Counted from the stretch's first letter, positions 6,958 to 15,772 are shown. The stretch: 20,168 bases of DNA from JAKLQJ01 sp964534135 (GCA_964534135.1 CAZHQC010000036.1:1-20168); one strand, 5' to 3'. A program made the numbers and translations. Notes: a model not told the origin generated them from the sequence alone.

Positions 6958-6986
6958 ACTATTTTGAACGCTATTTATACAGCCAT

Positions 6987-7505
6987 ATGAAAACACCAAT
7001 CAAAATTTTTTCCGAAAACCTCCCAAAACCGCGACGTAAAACGATTCAATATATATTGGGAACTCTATGTAAACAAAAGAAATTAACTCTTGCGACTGTG
7101 GAATCTTGCACAGGCGGACTAATCTCAAAAATGATAACCGAAATTCCCGGCAGCTCCGCTTATTTTAAAGGCGGATTAACAGCATATTCAACTGAAATAA
7201 AGCTTAATGTGCTTGGGGTGACTAAAAAAACAGTATCTTCTTTTGGCGCTATTTCTCGCGAATGCGCTTTTGAAATGGCCGTGCGGGCAAAAAAAATTTT
7301 TAAAACCGATTTTGCAGTATCAACAACAGGTATAGCCGGCCCTAGCGGAGCGACACCTGAAAACCCCATCGGTCTTGTATATTTCGGCTTAGCCGCGCCT
7401 AAGAAAACAAAAACTTATAAACGAATGTTTAAAGGGGAGAGAAAGCATATTCAAAGACAAGCTGCGACTTTTGCTTTAAATTTGATTTTAAAAAACATAG
7501 AATAA
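6987..7505 (+). CDS. pncC: Nicotinamide-nucleotide amidase (CinA C-terminal type)
   Basis: PncC deamidates nicotinamide mononucleotide to nicotinate mononucleotide in pyridine-nucleotide recycling. The 172-residue protein consists of the stand-alone CinA C-terminal domain, without the N-terminal molybdopterin-binding-like half. Signatures are ESCTGG (39-44), with the expected nucleophilic Ser40, the segment around SSAYFKGGLTAYS (57-69), and TGIAGPSGAT (114-123). The start has no clear Shine-Dalgarno, but it is about 30 bp after the extended -10 promoter and gives the usual domain length. It is followed 38 nt later by the thioredoxin-fold lipoprotein. The two may share a transcript, although their roles are not obviously linked. 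Confidence 0.92.
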   Translation: MKTPIKIFSENLPKPRRKTIQYILGTLCKQKKLTLATVESCTGGLISKMITEIPGSSAYFKGGLTAYSTEIKLNVLGVTKKTVSSFGAISRECAFEMAVRAKKIFKTDFAVSTTGIAGPSGATPENPIGLVYFGLAAPKKTKTYKRMFKGERKHIQRQAATFALNLILKNIE

Positions 7506-7543
7506 ACTGCTGAAGTGCAGATTACCTTACAAAGGATACTCCA

Positions 7544-8152
7544 ATGAAAAACTTTAAACAAACAAATCTCTTAATTTTAGCGACAATTATGTGCGTGGCC
7601 ATTGCTTGCGCGAAGGAAAATAAAGAAACGGAAAAAACCAATAATTCAAAAAAAGAAACTCAAGCATCTGTTTCAAAAGAAAAAAAGACAACTAAAGAAA
7701 AAATTTCCAAAACAGTTAAACCCGTAACTCCGTATCAAAAAAAAGACACATATTTTTCTCTGCCAAACAGAATTGAGGGGGAAATAGACTTGGCAAACTA
7801 CGCGGGAAAACCAGTTGCTTTGATTTTCTTTGCCAATTATTGTCCTTACTGTAAAAAAGCCGCGCCCTTTATGAAAAAAGTTTATGACACTTATGATGAA
7901 AAGGGGCTTATTGTTTTAGGAATCAGCGTTGATCCCAACAAAGAAACAGCCACTAAATATGCTCATGAACAGAAACTAAATTTTCCCATTGCCTATGCCG
8001 GCGCGGAAATATCAGCGCAATATAAGACGCGGGGCGTACCTTATATATTTGTGCTTGATAAAAACCATGAAATTATGGAATTTTGGGCGGGTTATGATGA
8101 ATCTTATGATACTCCAATGATTGAAACTATTGCCGAAGCCATAGCCAAATAA
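7544..8152 (+). CDS. Thioredoxin-fold (TlpA/AhpC-like) lipoprotein
   Basis: The 202-residue protein begins with a lipoprotein-type signal (hydrophobic 9-21, then AIAC with Cys22). A lysine-, glutamate- and threonine-rich linker follows to about residue 66, then a TlpA/redoxin domain. The active-site CPYC is at 100-103 and the cis-proline loop GVPY at 154-157. It is probably anchored on the outer side of the inner membrane, or in the outer membrane, and reduces or exchanges disulfides there. AAGGA 7 nt before the ATG supports the start. The partner reductase is not in the window. It is convergent with the M23 peptidase gene, with 27 bp and no clear terminator between them. Confidence 0.88.
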   Translation: MKNFKQTNLLILATIMCVAIACAKENKETEKTNNSKKETQASVSKEKKTTKEKISKTVKPVTPYQKKDTYFSLPNRIEGEIDLANYAGKPVALIFFANYCPYCKKAAPFMKKVYDTYDEKGLIVLGISVDPNKETATKYAHEQKLNFPIAYAGAEISAQYKTRGVPYIFVLDKNHEIMEFWAGYDESYDTPMIETIAEAIAK

Positions 8153-8179
8153 ACTCTCGGAATATAATAACTTTAATTT

Positions 8180-9346
8180 TTATTTACCAAAAAAAGATTC
8201 ATATAAAGCGGCGAATTCCTTTTTGTATTTTCGCGCCAATCTTTTGGTAGGCCTGTATTTTATTTTAAGAAAATTCATATACTTGCCATGAATCCTAAAA
8301 TTAAAATGCAAATGAGGGCCGGTAGACATCCCTGAAGTGCCGACATATCCCACAACCTCACCTTGTTTAACTCTTTTTCCAACTCTTAAGCCTTTGGCAT
8401 ATCTGCTAAGATGACCATATTCACTGCTATAGCCGGAACTATGTTTGACTGAGACAAATCTGCCATAACCGCCTTTCCAGCCTTTAAATGTAACTCGTCC
8501 GCTCGCAATGGCTGAGGCCGGAGTTCCGGTAGGCGCGGCATAATCTATACCTAAATGAGGCCTGACATATTTTAAAATGGGATGATATCTTCCACGGCGC
8601 GAAAAATAAGAAGAAATTCTTCTATATTGCAAAGGCGCTTTAAGAAACATACTTCTCATGGACTGGCCTTTTTTGTTGTAATAACTGTCTTTAAATTTGA
8701 CAGCCGTTTTTTTACCCGCCACTGAACCTTGATAACTCGCGGCGAGAATTTTTTTGTCAATTATTCTGCCTTTATCAGTTTTTTTAACTTCATAAATTAC
8801 AGTGTATTTATCATTCTTTCTCACTTCCGTTAAAAAATCCACGGTCCATGAAAAAACATCGGCAAAATCCAAAATCGTCTCCGCAGGAACGGTAGGTATC
8901 ATTGAATTCCACAATGAAGAAGATATAATTCCTTCAGATCTTAAAATTTCTGAAGTTACTTTTACCGGTTTAACACTTCCTACAAAAGCTTCTCCTTTTC
9001 TAAAAACCAAGTAATCTTTAAGTTTTCTACGGATGCTCACATACTTAACAATACCGGAAGTTGACGTTATTACCGAGTATTCATCATTAGGTTTTAAACG
9101 TCTTAAATTAAAAAACTTGGAATAGGCCTTACATATTTTAAATTTCTCCTTTTCGGAAAGCCCGAACCCGTATAAAGCGTCATTAAGGCCGGTTTTGAAT
9201 GTTCCCGTTGAAATTATAAGGGAATTAACTCCGGTCATTTTGGCAAGTTTTATATTCTCGGTATAGCGATATACCGAGAATAATATCATAGCTATCAATA
9301 TAATACCGAAAGCAAGCGCAAGCTGTTTAATCTTTTTTAAGTCCAT
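8180..9346 (-). CDS. Membrane-anchored LytM/M23 peptidase
   Basis: The 388-residue protein has one N-terminal membrane segment (about 9-27) and a central domain with an OapA/LysM-like beta region. The C-terminal M23 domain is at about 240-365. Zinc ligands are visible: His264 and Asp268 in HLGID, and His347 in GPHLHF, with His312 and His345 completing the site. An intact set implies an active peptidoglycan endopeptidase rather than an EnvC-like regulator. AAGGA 6 nt before the ATG supports the start. It follows glutamine synthetase by 30 nt on the same strand and is probably in its operon. A perfect 13-bp stem lies inside its early coding region. Confidence 0.9.
   Translation of the reverse strand: MDLKKIKQLALAFGIILIAMILFSVYRYTENIKLAKMTGVNSLIISTGTFKTGLNDALYGFGLSEKEKFKICKAYSKFFNLRRLKPNDEYSVITSTSGIVKYVSIRRKLKDYLVFRKGEAFVGSVKPVKVTSEILRSEGIISSSLWNSMIPTVPAETILDFADVFSWTVDFLTEVRKNDKYTVIYEVKKTDKGRIIDKKILAASYQGSVAGKKTAVKFKDSYYNKKGQSMRSMFLKAPLQYRRISSYFSRRGRYHPILKYVRPHLGIDYAAPTGTPASAIASGRVTFKGWKGGYGRFVSVKHSSGYSSEYGHLSRYAKGLRVGKRVKQGEVVGYVGTSGMSTGPHLHFNFRIHGKYMNFLKIKYRPTKRLARKYKKEFAALYESFFGK
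9253..9282. promoter_or_regulatory. Perfect 30-bp hairpin inside the M23 peptidase gene
   Basis: TATTCTCGGTATA (9253-9265) and TATACCGAGAATA (9270-9282) are exact inverted complements with a 4-nt loop GCGA on the plus strand. It covers codons 22-32 of the peptidase, at and just after the end of the membrane segment. It may be an mRNA hairpin or a protein-binding site; the sequence cannot tell which. Confidence 0.6.
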
Positions 9347-9376
9347 TATTTTTCCTTATTTCAGAATTATTCTCAG

Positions 9377-10849
9377 TTAACAATATAAATATTCATCCAC
9401 CAATTTCTTGATTTCATCTTCCTTGCCATAAAGAGTTGCACTCAAATTCTTATCATCATAACTTTTTAGTCTTTTTACTGTTGACTCTATAACAGAAGAT
9501 GAAAATACGCCATATTTTTCATATACAGCTCTATCCGCTTTAAGAGTATCGGCGGACTCATAACAAGAAGTGGGCAAACTGTCGAATTTTGCATTTCCTT
9601 TTTTCAAATTTTTATCCACAAAAAATTTCTTGGAAACCTCAAGACTATTTTTCATTTCAAAACCATGTCTCGCGGCAACACAAAGCCCCGCAAGAAATAA
9701 ATGAATATTTGCCGAACCATCGGCAGATCTAAACTCTACCGTCTGGCCATGGTCAATTTTAAAATTCACATTGTTTATCCCGGGATTAATTTCACCTGCC
9801 ATATTACCGGCCTTAATCCAACTGAGGGGAACTCTGACAAGAGCGGCCCTGTCACGAAAACCCCAGCATATTTTAGTAGGAGCTTCTTGATGCGGCACAA
9901 GACGAAGATAGGAAGTTGGAACCGTGTTGCCAAAGGCGGTAAGAGATTTAGCTAAAGTCATATAACCGTTTATTATTTTTTTAGCTCCAAAACTTAAATT
10001 CTCTTTTTCAATCATCACATTTTTGCCATTTTTAACAAGGCAAGTGTGAAAATGAAGCCCGCTACCCGCATGACCGACGGAAATTTTAGGAGCAAATGAG
10101 ATTGTAACTCCGTGTCTATAACCTATGGCGGAAAGCATCCACTTGGCTATAGTTAATTGATCCGCGGCATCAACCGCATTAACGGGTAAAAATTCAATTT
10201 CCTGCTGAATCATCTCATCCTCTTGGGTTCGGATAAACCCAACTTCGCTATGACCGTATTTTACTTTTCCACCCGCGCAGCTTATGGCATCCATGGCTTC
10301 ACATCTTAAAGCTTCCCATTTCGCAAAGGGATAAGATTCATGATAACCCCTTTGAGCATTCATGGGATAAAAAGAATCTTTAGGCGCTATGACATAATAT
10401 TCAAGCTCCCCTAAAGCATGAAATTCATGGCCCGTTATTTTTTTAAAAACTTTTTCAGCCCGACTTAAAATATTTTCCGGAGAACTTTCAAAAGGTCGGC
10501 CTTCAGGCGTATAAAAAGCGCAAAGCAATTCTAAGGTGGGAATTTCGGAAAATGGATTTATAAAAGCGGTTTTATATTTTGGCACAACATATAAATCACT
10601 TGACGAGGCGTCAATATTTTTGAAAAGACTGGAACCGTCAACTCTTTCTCCCGCGGAAAGCACTCTCTCCAAATACTTGGTGTCCGAAATGGAAAAATTA
10701 AGAGTTTTCAATTTACCATCGCCGCCGACATATCTAAAGTTAACCATCCGTATATCATTACCCTCAATAAATTTGATTATGTCTTTCTTTGTGAAATTGC
10801 AAGGATTTTTATTGAGATACTTGGCTACTTTATTAGCTTGTATTTTCAT
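9377..10849 (-). CDS. glnA: Glutamine synthetase, about 490-residue type
   Basis: This enzyme joins ammonia and glutamate using ATP in central nitrogen assimilation. Of 490 residues, the N-terminal beta-grasp carries GERVDGSSLF (67-76). Catalytic motifs are GELEYYV (147-153), the EVG ... EIEFLPV region (202-223), GSGLHFH (262-268), RDRAALVRVP (332-341) and VEFRSADGSA (371-380). All main metal- and substrate-binding positions appear kept. The adenylylation motif around Tyr397 of the enterobacterial enzyme is not seen. Sequence and length resemble the glutamine synthetases of Bacteroidetes, from memory. GGAG 7 nt before the ATG supports the start. It is transcribed divergently from the trehalose operon and precedes the M23 peptidase. 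Confidence 0.93.
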   Translation of the reverse strand: MKIQANKVAKYLNKNPCNFTKKDIIKFIEGNDIRMVNFRYVGGDGKLKTLNFSISDTKYLERVLSAGERVDGSSLFKNIDASSSDLYVVPKYKTAFINPFSEIPTLELLCAFYTPEGRPFESSPENILSRAEKVFKKITGHEFHALGELEYYVIAPKDSFYPMNAQRGYHESYPFAKWEALRCEAMDAISCAGGKVKYGHSEVGFIRTQEDEMIQQEIEFLPVNAVDAADQLTIAKWMLSAIGYRHGVTISFAPKISVGHAGSGLHFHTCLVKNGKNVMIEKENLSFGAKKIINGYMTLAKSLTAFGNTVPTSYLRLVPHQEAPTKICWGFRDRAALVRVPLSWIKAGNMAGEINPGINNVNFKIDHGQTVEFRSADGSANIHLFLAGLCVAARHGFEMKNSLEVSKKFFVDKNLKKGNAKFDSLPTSCYESADTLKADRAVYEKYGVFSSSVIESTVKRLKSYDDKNLSATLYGKEDEIKKLVDEYLYC

Positions 10850-10900
10850 GATTAATCTCCGATTTCCTACTTACCTTAGTTGAAACAGGCTTGAATAAAG

Positions 10901-10930
10901 ATAATAACAAGTTTAAAAGCGCCAAATCAA
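10901..10930 (-). promoter_or_regulatory. Putative promoter of glutamine synthetase
   Basis: On the minus strand, -35 TTGATT (complement at 10925-10930) and -10 TATTAT (complement at 10901-10906) are 18 bp apart. The predicted 5' UTR is about 45 nt. It lies back to back with the promoter of the trehalose operon. Confidence 0.5.
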
Positions 10931-10968
10931 TAATTAGTATAAGGACATTATTCTTACGCAACTTTATT

Positions 10969-10998
10969 TTGTTTTCCTTAGCCGAACTGTGCTATAAT
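10969..10998 (+). promoter_or_regulatory. Promoter of the HAD/trehalose-phosphatase operon
   Basis: -35 TTGTTT (10969-10974) and -10 TATAAT (10993-10998) are 18 bp apart, with an extended TGC before the -10. The start at about 11005 gives a 60-nt leader to the ATG at 11065. It lies inside the longer open frame that begins at 10891, which argues against that upstream start. Confidence 0.7.
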
Positions 10999-11064
10999 GA
11001 CAAAGTATTTTACACTTTCTCGTCGTTATTATTTGAAACTGACAATTTTAAGGTGGCATCAACT

Positions 11065-12681
11065 ATGATTAAAGACATGTATGAAGGAGTGGTATTTGAC
11101 CTTGACGGAGTAATCACCAAAACAGCGAAACTCCATTTTCAAGCTTGGAAATCAATGTTCGACAGTTATTTAAAATTACTGGAAAAACGAGATGATTCAG
11201 AGTTTAAAGAATTTACACATGAAGATGATTATTTACCCTATGTCGACGGGAAACCGCGCTATGAAGGAGTAAAAAGTTTTCTTAATTCCCGCCAAATAGA
11301 TTTACCTTTTGGCGATGTAAATGACGCGCCCGATAAAGAAACCGTCTGCGGTTTGGGAAATAAAAAAAATGTGGAATTTGTTCAATATTTAAAAGACGGT
11401 AAAACGGAAGTTTATCCCAGCACTATAAAATTTGTAAAAGAACTGCTAAAAAAAGGCATGCGAATCGGTGTGGCCTCTTCATCAAAAAACTGCGCCGATA
11501 TATTAAATTACGCCAAGATAAGCGACTTGTTTGAAACCGTAGTTGACGGAAAAGTCTCCGCTAAACTCGGTTTAAAAGGTAAACCTGAGGGAGATATATT
11601 TGTTAAAGCCGCTCAAAACATGAATATAGAACCCGCGCGTTCCATTGTGGTGGAAGACGCCACATCGGGAGTCGCAGCGGGAAGAAACGGAGGTTTTGGC
11701 TTGGTCATAGGAATTGCCAGAGAAAACAATACTGACGATTTACTTAAGGCGGGAGCTGATATTGTCATTAGTGATATGGAAGATTTGGATGGCATTGATA
11801 TAGATAAATTTCTATTAAAGCAACCTTCTTATTTATTTGATTTTTGGGATAAAAATCCTGATAAAATCTTAACAACGAAAGGAGAACTAAAATCTCCATC
11901 GGATAAAGTCTTTTTTAATCCGCTATTTTTCAAAAAAGCAAAAACATTTTTTTCAAAAGAGAAGAAAACAGTATTTTTCTTGGATTATGACGGCACACTG
12001 ACGCCAATTGTTGATAAACCTTCCATGGCCGTACTCTCGCCTGAAATGAAAGAAACTTTAATCGCTTTAAATAAAAAATTCCAAGTAGCTATTGTAAGCG
12101 GAAGGTCAAGAGAGGATGTGGAAAATCTTGTGGACATCAAAGAACTTCTATATGCCGGAAATCATGGCTTTGACATAAAAGGACAAGAGTTGGAATTAAT
12201 TATGCCTGAAGTTCAAAAGTTTATGCCCTTGATTGAAAAAATAACTGAACAGTTAAAGTCGAAACTGGGTTCCATAGAGGGTTGTATCCTGGAAAAGAAA
12301 AAATTTAGCGCCGCGGTTCATTACCGCCTGGTAAATGAAAAGGATTTCCTTTTAATAAAAGAAGAAGTTCAAAGCATTTTAAAACAGGAACCATCACTCA
12401 AATTGATGAATGGTAAAAAAGTTTTTGAATTATTACCGAAAATTGATTGGGATAAAGGAAAGGCTTTAATGTGGGTAATGAAAGCCCTAAATATATCCTG
12501 GGATACTCACAATGTGATTTATATTGGAGATGACACAACCGATGAAAACGCATTCAGAATTCTAAAAACCCGAGGAGCGGGGATTTTGGTTTCATCTAAA
12601 CCCGTAGCATCTTTTGCTGATTTCCTTCTCAATTCCACCGATGAAGTAAAAAAATTATTTGAAGCGACAATAAAAGAATAA
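11065..12681 (+). CDS. Fused beta-phosphoglucomutase-like / trehalose-6-phosphate phosphatase
   Basis: Two HAD domains are fused in 538 residues. Domain 1 (about 5-250) is HAD-IA with FDLDGVITKTAKLHFQAW, close to the beta-phosphoglucomutase signature. It keeps Asp12 and Asp14, ASSSK at 137-141, Lys173 and EDATSG at 197-202. Domain 2 (about 300-535) is an OtsB-type phosphatase with DYDGT at 307-311, SGRS at 345-348 and GDDTTDE at 488-494. Expected activities are conversion of beta-glucose-1-phosphate to glucose-6-phosphate and dephosphorylation of trehalose-6-phosphate. The start at 11065 has AAGGTGG 8 nt upstream and a promoter before it. This is the domain order of the first two parts of mycobacterial OtsB1, whose third part is GH65, the next gene here. 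Function of the first domain is by similarity only. Confidence 0.88.
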   Translation: MIKDMYEGVVFDLDGVITKTAKLHFQAWKSMFDSYLKLLEKRDDSEFKEFTHEDDYLPYVDGKPRYEGVKSFLNSRQIDLPFGDVNDAPDKETVCGLGNKKNVEFVQYLKDGKTEVYPSTIKFVKELLKKGMRIGVASSSKNCADILNYAKISDLFETVVDGKVSAKLGLKGKPEGDIFVKAAQNMNIEPARSIVVEDATSGVAAGRNGGFGLVIGIARENNTDDLLKAGADIVISDMEDLDGIDIDKFLLKQPSYLFDFWDKNPDKILTTKGELKSPSDKVFFNPLFFKKAKTFFSKEKKTVFFLDYDGTLTPIVDKPSMAVLSPEMKETLIALNKKFQVAIVSGRSREDVENLVDIKELLYAGNHGFDIKGQELELIMPEVQKFMPLIEKITEQLKSKLGSIEGCILEKKKFSAAVHYRLVNEKDFLLIKEEVQSILKQEPSLKLMNGKKVFELLPKIDWDKGKALMWVMKALNISWDTHNVIYIGDDTTDENAFRILKTRGAGILVSSKPVASFADFLLNSTDEVKKLFEATIKE

Positions 12682-12768
12682 AGTTTTAATTTCGTTTATA
12701 GTGTTCTTAAAGTATAGCCAACAAAAAAAACTCCGGACGCTTTAACGATTATGCCATGGGAGCTTGTT

Positions 12769-15189
12769 ATGAAAAGATCAATAGACAAATGGAAAATATC
12801 CTATGAAAATTATTCTCCAACAAAAGAAAAACTGAGAGAAACTTTATGTGGTTTGGGTAATGGCTATTTGGGACTAAGAGCCTGTTCTCCTGAACACAAT
12901 CCTTCAATTCATCACTATCCGGGAATGTATATTTCCGGCCTTTACAACCGTTTAAAAACTCCCATTAATGGAAAAATAATCATAAATGAAGATATGGTAA
13001 ATTGCCCCAATTGCCTGTTTATGACTTTTAAAATAGGTGAGGGAGACTGGTTTACTCCAAGCTCAAATGAATTACTATCTTTCCGTCAAGAGCTGGATAT
13101 GAAAACAGGTTTATTGACCCGCGAACTTGTTTTTCAAGATGCCGACGGAAATATCACCTCCCTCAAAGTTCTGCGCATAACAAGCATGGACAACCCTCAT
13201 ATTGTGGCTATGAAATACAGCATCACGCCACACAATTATAATGAGAAAATTACCGTGCGCACCATGCTGGACGGAAGAACGCGCAATATTGGAGTAAACA
13301 GATATAAAAGCCTTAAATCTCAACATTGGAACATACAAGACTTAGGTTCACTGGGAAGAAAAGGCGCTTATCTTTTTGCCTCAACCACTTCAACAAAAAT
13401 AAATTTATTTGCAATTGCAAAAACAAAAATACTCCGTGGCGACAAAGAAATACCGACGGAAAAAAATGTATTTATAAGAGCCGAAAAAGCTGTTATTAAA
13501 GATATTTCATTTTTAGCCAAAAAGAAAAAAACTTATCACACGGAGAAAATTGTTTTTTTATACGCTTCAAAAAACAAATCTGTAGATGAACCGACTAAAT
13601 TAGCTCAGGATGCATTTAAAAATAATTCAACTTTTGATATTTGCTTTGAAAACAGCAAAAAAAGATGGGCGGATTTATGGAAAAAGGCGGACATGCAAAT
13701 TAAGGGAGACGCCTGCGCTCAAAAACTATTACGCCTTCATACCTTCCACCTTCTTCAAACCGCCTCGCCTCATACCGCTAAAATGGATGTCGCCATACCG
13801 GCTAGAGGTTTGCAAGGGGAAGCTTATCGCGGACATATTTTTTGGGATGAAATATACATTATGTCGTTTTATGATTCCCATCTGCCCGATATAACAAAAA
13901 CAACCATTTTATACCGCTACAACCGCCTTAAAGCGGCAAGAGCAGCCGCAAAAAAAGCGGGTTATCAGGGAGCCATGTTCCCATGGCAAAGCGCAAGCAC
14001 AGGCTCTGAAGAAACTCAAATCCTTCACCTTAATCCTCTTTCGGGAAAGTGGGGAGATGATCATAGCCACCTACAAAGACATATTTCTTTTGCCATTGCT
14101 TATAATTTGTGGCGCAATTTTCAACAAACCTATGACCTGGATTTCCTGATAAGTCATAGCGCGGAAGTTCTATTATCCATAGCGCAATTTGTCGCTTCTC
14201 TGACGGTATACGACAAAAAAAACGGCCGCTATCACACTCATAATCTTATGGGGCCCGATGAATTCCATGAGAAACTTCCAAACTCCAAAGAATACGGCCT
14301 CACGGATAATGCCTATAGTAACTTCATGATTGTCTGGATACTTCTGGCCGCAAAGGAATCAATATCCCTCTTGCCTCAAGACGATAGAAAAAGAATCTTC
14401 AAAAAAATAGGTTTAAAAGAAGCTGATTTCCCGCGCTGGCAAGAAATTACCGAAAAGATGAATATTATTATCAGCAAAGATGAAATAATAAGTCAATTTG
14501 ACGGCTATTTCAAACTCAAAGAAGTTGATTTTAAAAAGTACAGGCGAAAATATAAAGATATTCATCGTATGGACAGAATTTTAAAAGCCGAAGGTAAATC
14601 ACCGGATGATTATAAGCTTGCCAAACAAGCGGACGCGCTAATGATTTTCTATCTTTTCAATATGGAAGAAGCTCAAGAAATTTTCTCCAGACTTGGCTAT
14701 GAAGTAGATAAAGAGCTTCTGGCAAAAAATTATGATTATTATGTAAACAGAACCAGCCATGGCTCTACTTTGAGTAAGCTTGTTCATTGCTCTATCGCCC
14801 ATCAAGCCGGAAAAGGCGAGATAGCTAAAAAGTGGTTTACTGATGTTTTAAAATCTGATTTCAATGATACTCAAGGGGGAACAACTACCGAAGGAGTGCA
14901 TATCGGTGTTATGGGTGGTTCCTTGAATATTGTTTTGCAATGTTTTGCCGGTATTGCCATTAAAGACGATGAAATGGTTATTGCTCCGAATCTTCCAAAA
15001 AGATGGAGACGCCTTGACTTTAATTTGTCTTATCGCGGAAGAGAAATGCGCGTGCTGATTACAAAGAAAGATATAACTTTACAAATAACCGCTCAAAAAG
15101 AAGACCACAGGCCCTTTAAAGTAAGAATAGAAGATACTCATTATTTTCCTTATTTTGGAGAAAAACTGACTGTGCCTTTAAAAAAATAA
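12769..15189 (+). CDS. GH65 family trehalose/maltose-type hydrolase or phosphorylase
   Basis: The 806-residue protein has the GH65 layout: N-terminal beta-sandwich (about 1-270), linker helices, an (alpha/alpha)6 barrel, and a short C-terminal sheet. GHIFWDE is at 355-361 and the general acid Glu498 is in MGPDEFHE. HGSTLS at 664-669 lies where phosphorylases bind phosphate, so either hydrolysis or phosphorolysis of an alpha-glucoside is possible. The start with GGGAG 6 nt upstream is preferred over the ATG at 12751, which has none. It follows the HAD fusion by 87 nt. If it is a phosphorylase, its beta-glucose-1-phosphate would feed the beta-phosphoglucomutase-like domain upstream. Trehalose is the likeliest substrate from the phosphatase context, but kojibiose or maltose remain open. 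Confidence 0.9.
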   Translation: MKRSIDKWKISYENYSPTKEKLRETLCGLGNGYLGLRACSPEHNPSIHHYPGMYISGLYNRLKTPINGKIIINEDMVNCPNCLFMTFKIGEGDWFTPSSNELLSFRQELDMKTGLLTRELVFQDADGNITSLKVLRITSMDNPHIVAMKYSITPHNYNEKITVRTMLDGRTRNIGVNRYKSLKSQHWNIQDLGSLGRKGAYLFASTTSTKINLFAIAKTKILRGDKEIPTEKNVFIRAEKAVIKDISFLAKKKKTYHTEKIVFLYASKNKSVDEPTKLAQDAFKNNSTFDICFENSKKRWADLWKKADMQIKGDACAQKLLRLHTFHLLQTASPHTAKMDVAIPARGLQGEAYRGHIFWDEIYIMSFYDSHLPDITKTTILYRYNRLKAARAAAKKAGYQGAMFPWQSASTGSEETQILHLNPLSGKWGDDHSHLQRHISFAIAYNLWRNFQQTYDLDFLISHSAEVLLSIAQFVASLTVYDKKNGRYHTHNLMGPDEFHEKLPNSKEYGLTDNAYSNFMIVWILLAAKESISLLPQDDRKRIFKKIGLKEADFPRWQEITEKMNIIISKDEIISQFDGYFKLKEVDFKKYRRKYKDIHRMDRILKAEGKSPDDYKLAKQADALMIFYLFNMEEAQEIFSRLGYEVDKELLAKNYDYYVNRTSHGSTLSKLVHCSIAHQAGKGEIAKKWFTDVLKSDFNDTQGGTTTEGVHIGVMGGSLNIVLQCFAGIAIKDDEMVIAPNLPKRWRRLDFNLSYRGREMRVLITKKDITLQITAQKEDHRPFKVRIEDTHYFPYFGEKLTVPLKK

Positions 15190-15198
15190 GGAGACTGC

Positions 15199-15711
15199 GT
15201 GAATTTACAGGATAGAATTAGTTTTCTTGAAAAAAACTTGGAACGACAAATAGACTGGATAAGAGCCGCGGATACTAAAATAGTTCCGCTTATGTTTATT
15301 ACCACGTCTCTGTTGGGCACAACCGTGGCATTTATATCTCAAACACCTGAAGTATCAGGCGCTATTTTATTCTTTGCGCTTATTTGCATAGGCACGCTGC
15401 TGTCAACTCTTTATTGTATTGTTATGGTTAGTTTCCCGCGAACAAAAAACAATGATAAATCCCTGATACTTTTTGAAGGAATAAAACATTCAGGCTATAA
15501 AAATTTTGAAAAAAAAGTAGCCGAATTATCGCATGAGACATATTTAAAAGAGCTCTCTAAAATGTGTTATAGCAGCTCTCTTATAGCGAGCAGAAAATTC
15601 CATTATGTTAAAAGAGGCATGATTTTTCTATTTTCATCCATTATCCCATGGATATTGTTGGTTTACACCATATCTAATGTAATAAATATGGTTGATTTAC
15701 TAAAACGCTAA
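15199..15711 (+). CDS. Three-helix membrane protein resembling DUF5706/Pycsar effectors
   Basis: The 170-residue protein has an amphipathic N-terminus with AADTK (23-27), membrane segments at about 29-47 and 54-77, and a cytoplasmic region. That region contains FEKKVAELSHETYLKEL (103-119) and IASRKFHYVKRG (129-140), and a last membrane segment follows at about 141-162. The AD.K motif, the L..E.YL.EL segment and the A..K...V.R helix before the final membrane span resemble DUF5706, the family of the transmembrane Pycsar effector. Translation starts at GTG with AAGGAG 5 nt upstream. It begins only 9 nt after the GH65 stop, so it is the third gene of the trehalose operon. No pyrimidine cyclase is in the window. 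The family call is from memory and needs a profile search. Confidence 0.6.
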   Translation: MNLQDRISFLEKNLERQIDWIRAADTKIVPLMFITTSLLGTTVAFISQTPEVSGAILFFALICIGTLLSTLYCIVMVSFPRTKNNDKSLILFEGIKHSGYKNFEKKVAELSHETYLKELSKMCYSSSLIASRKFHYVKRGMIFLFSSIIPWILLVYTISNVINMVDLLKR

Positions 15712-15743
15712 ATAAAACTATCATTCACCCCTCTTCCCTAAAA

Positions 15744-15772
15744 TTGACAGTAAAGTCTATAAATCCTATAAT
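15744..15772 (+). promoter_or_regulatory. Perfect consensus sigma-70 promoter for rpsO-pnp
   Basis: TTGACA (15744-15749), a 17-bp spacer and TATAAT (15767-15772) match the consensus at all 12 positions. The start near 15779 leaves a short leader of about 28 nt before rpsO. It marks the boundary between the trehalose operon and the core operon. Confidence 0.9.

Noticed and set aside
10891..11064. N-terminal extension of the HAD/trehalose-phosphatase frame to 10891
   Set aside because: A good promoter lies inside this stretch and a Shine-Dalgarno precedes the ATG at 11065. The extension overlaps the divergent glutamine synthetase promoter and does not resemble the HAD family.
12751..12768. Upstream ATG for the GH65 gene
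   Set aside because: No ribosome-binding site precedes it, whereas GGGAG sits 6 nt before the ATG at 12769.
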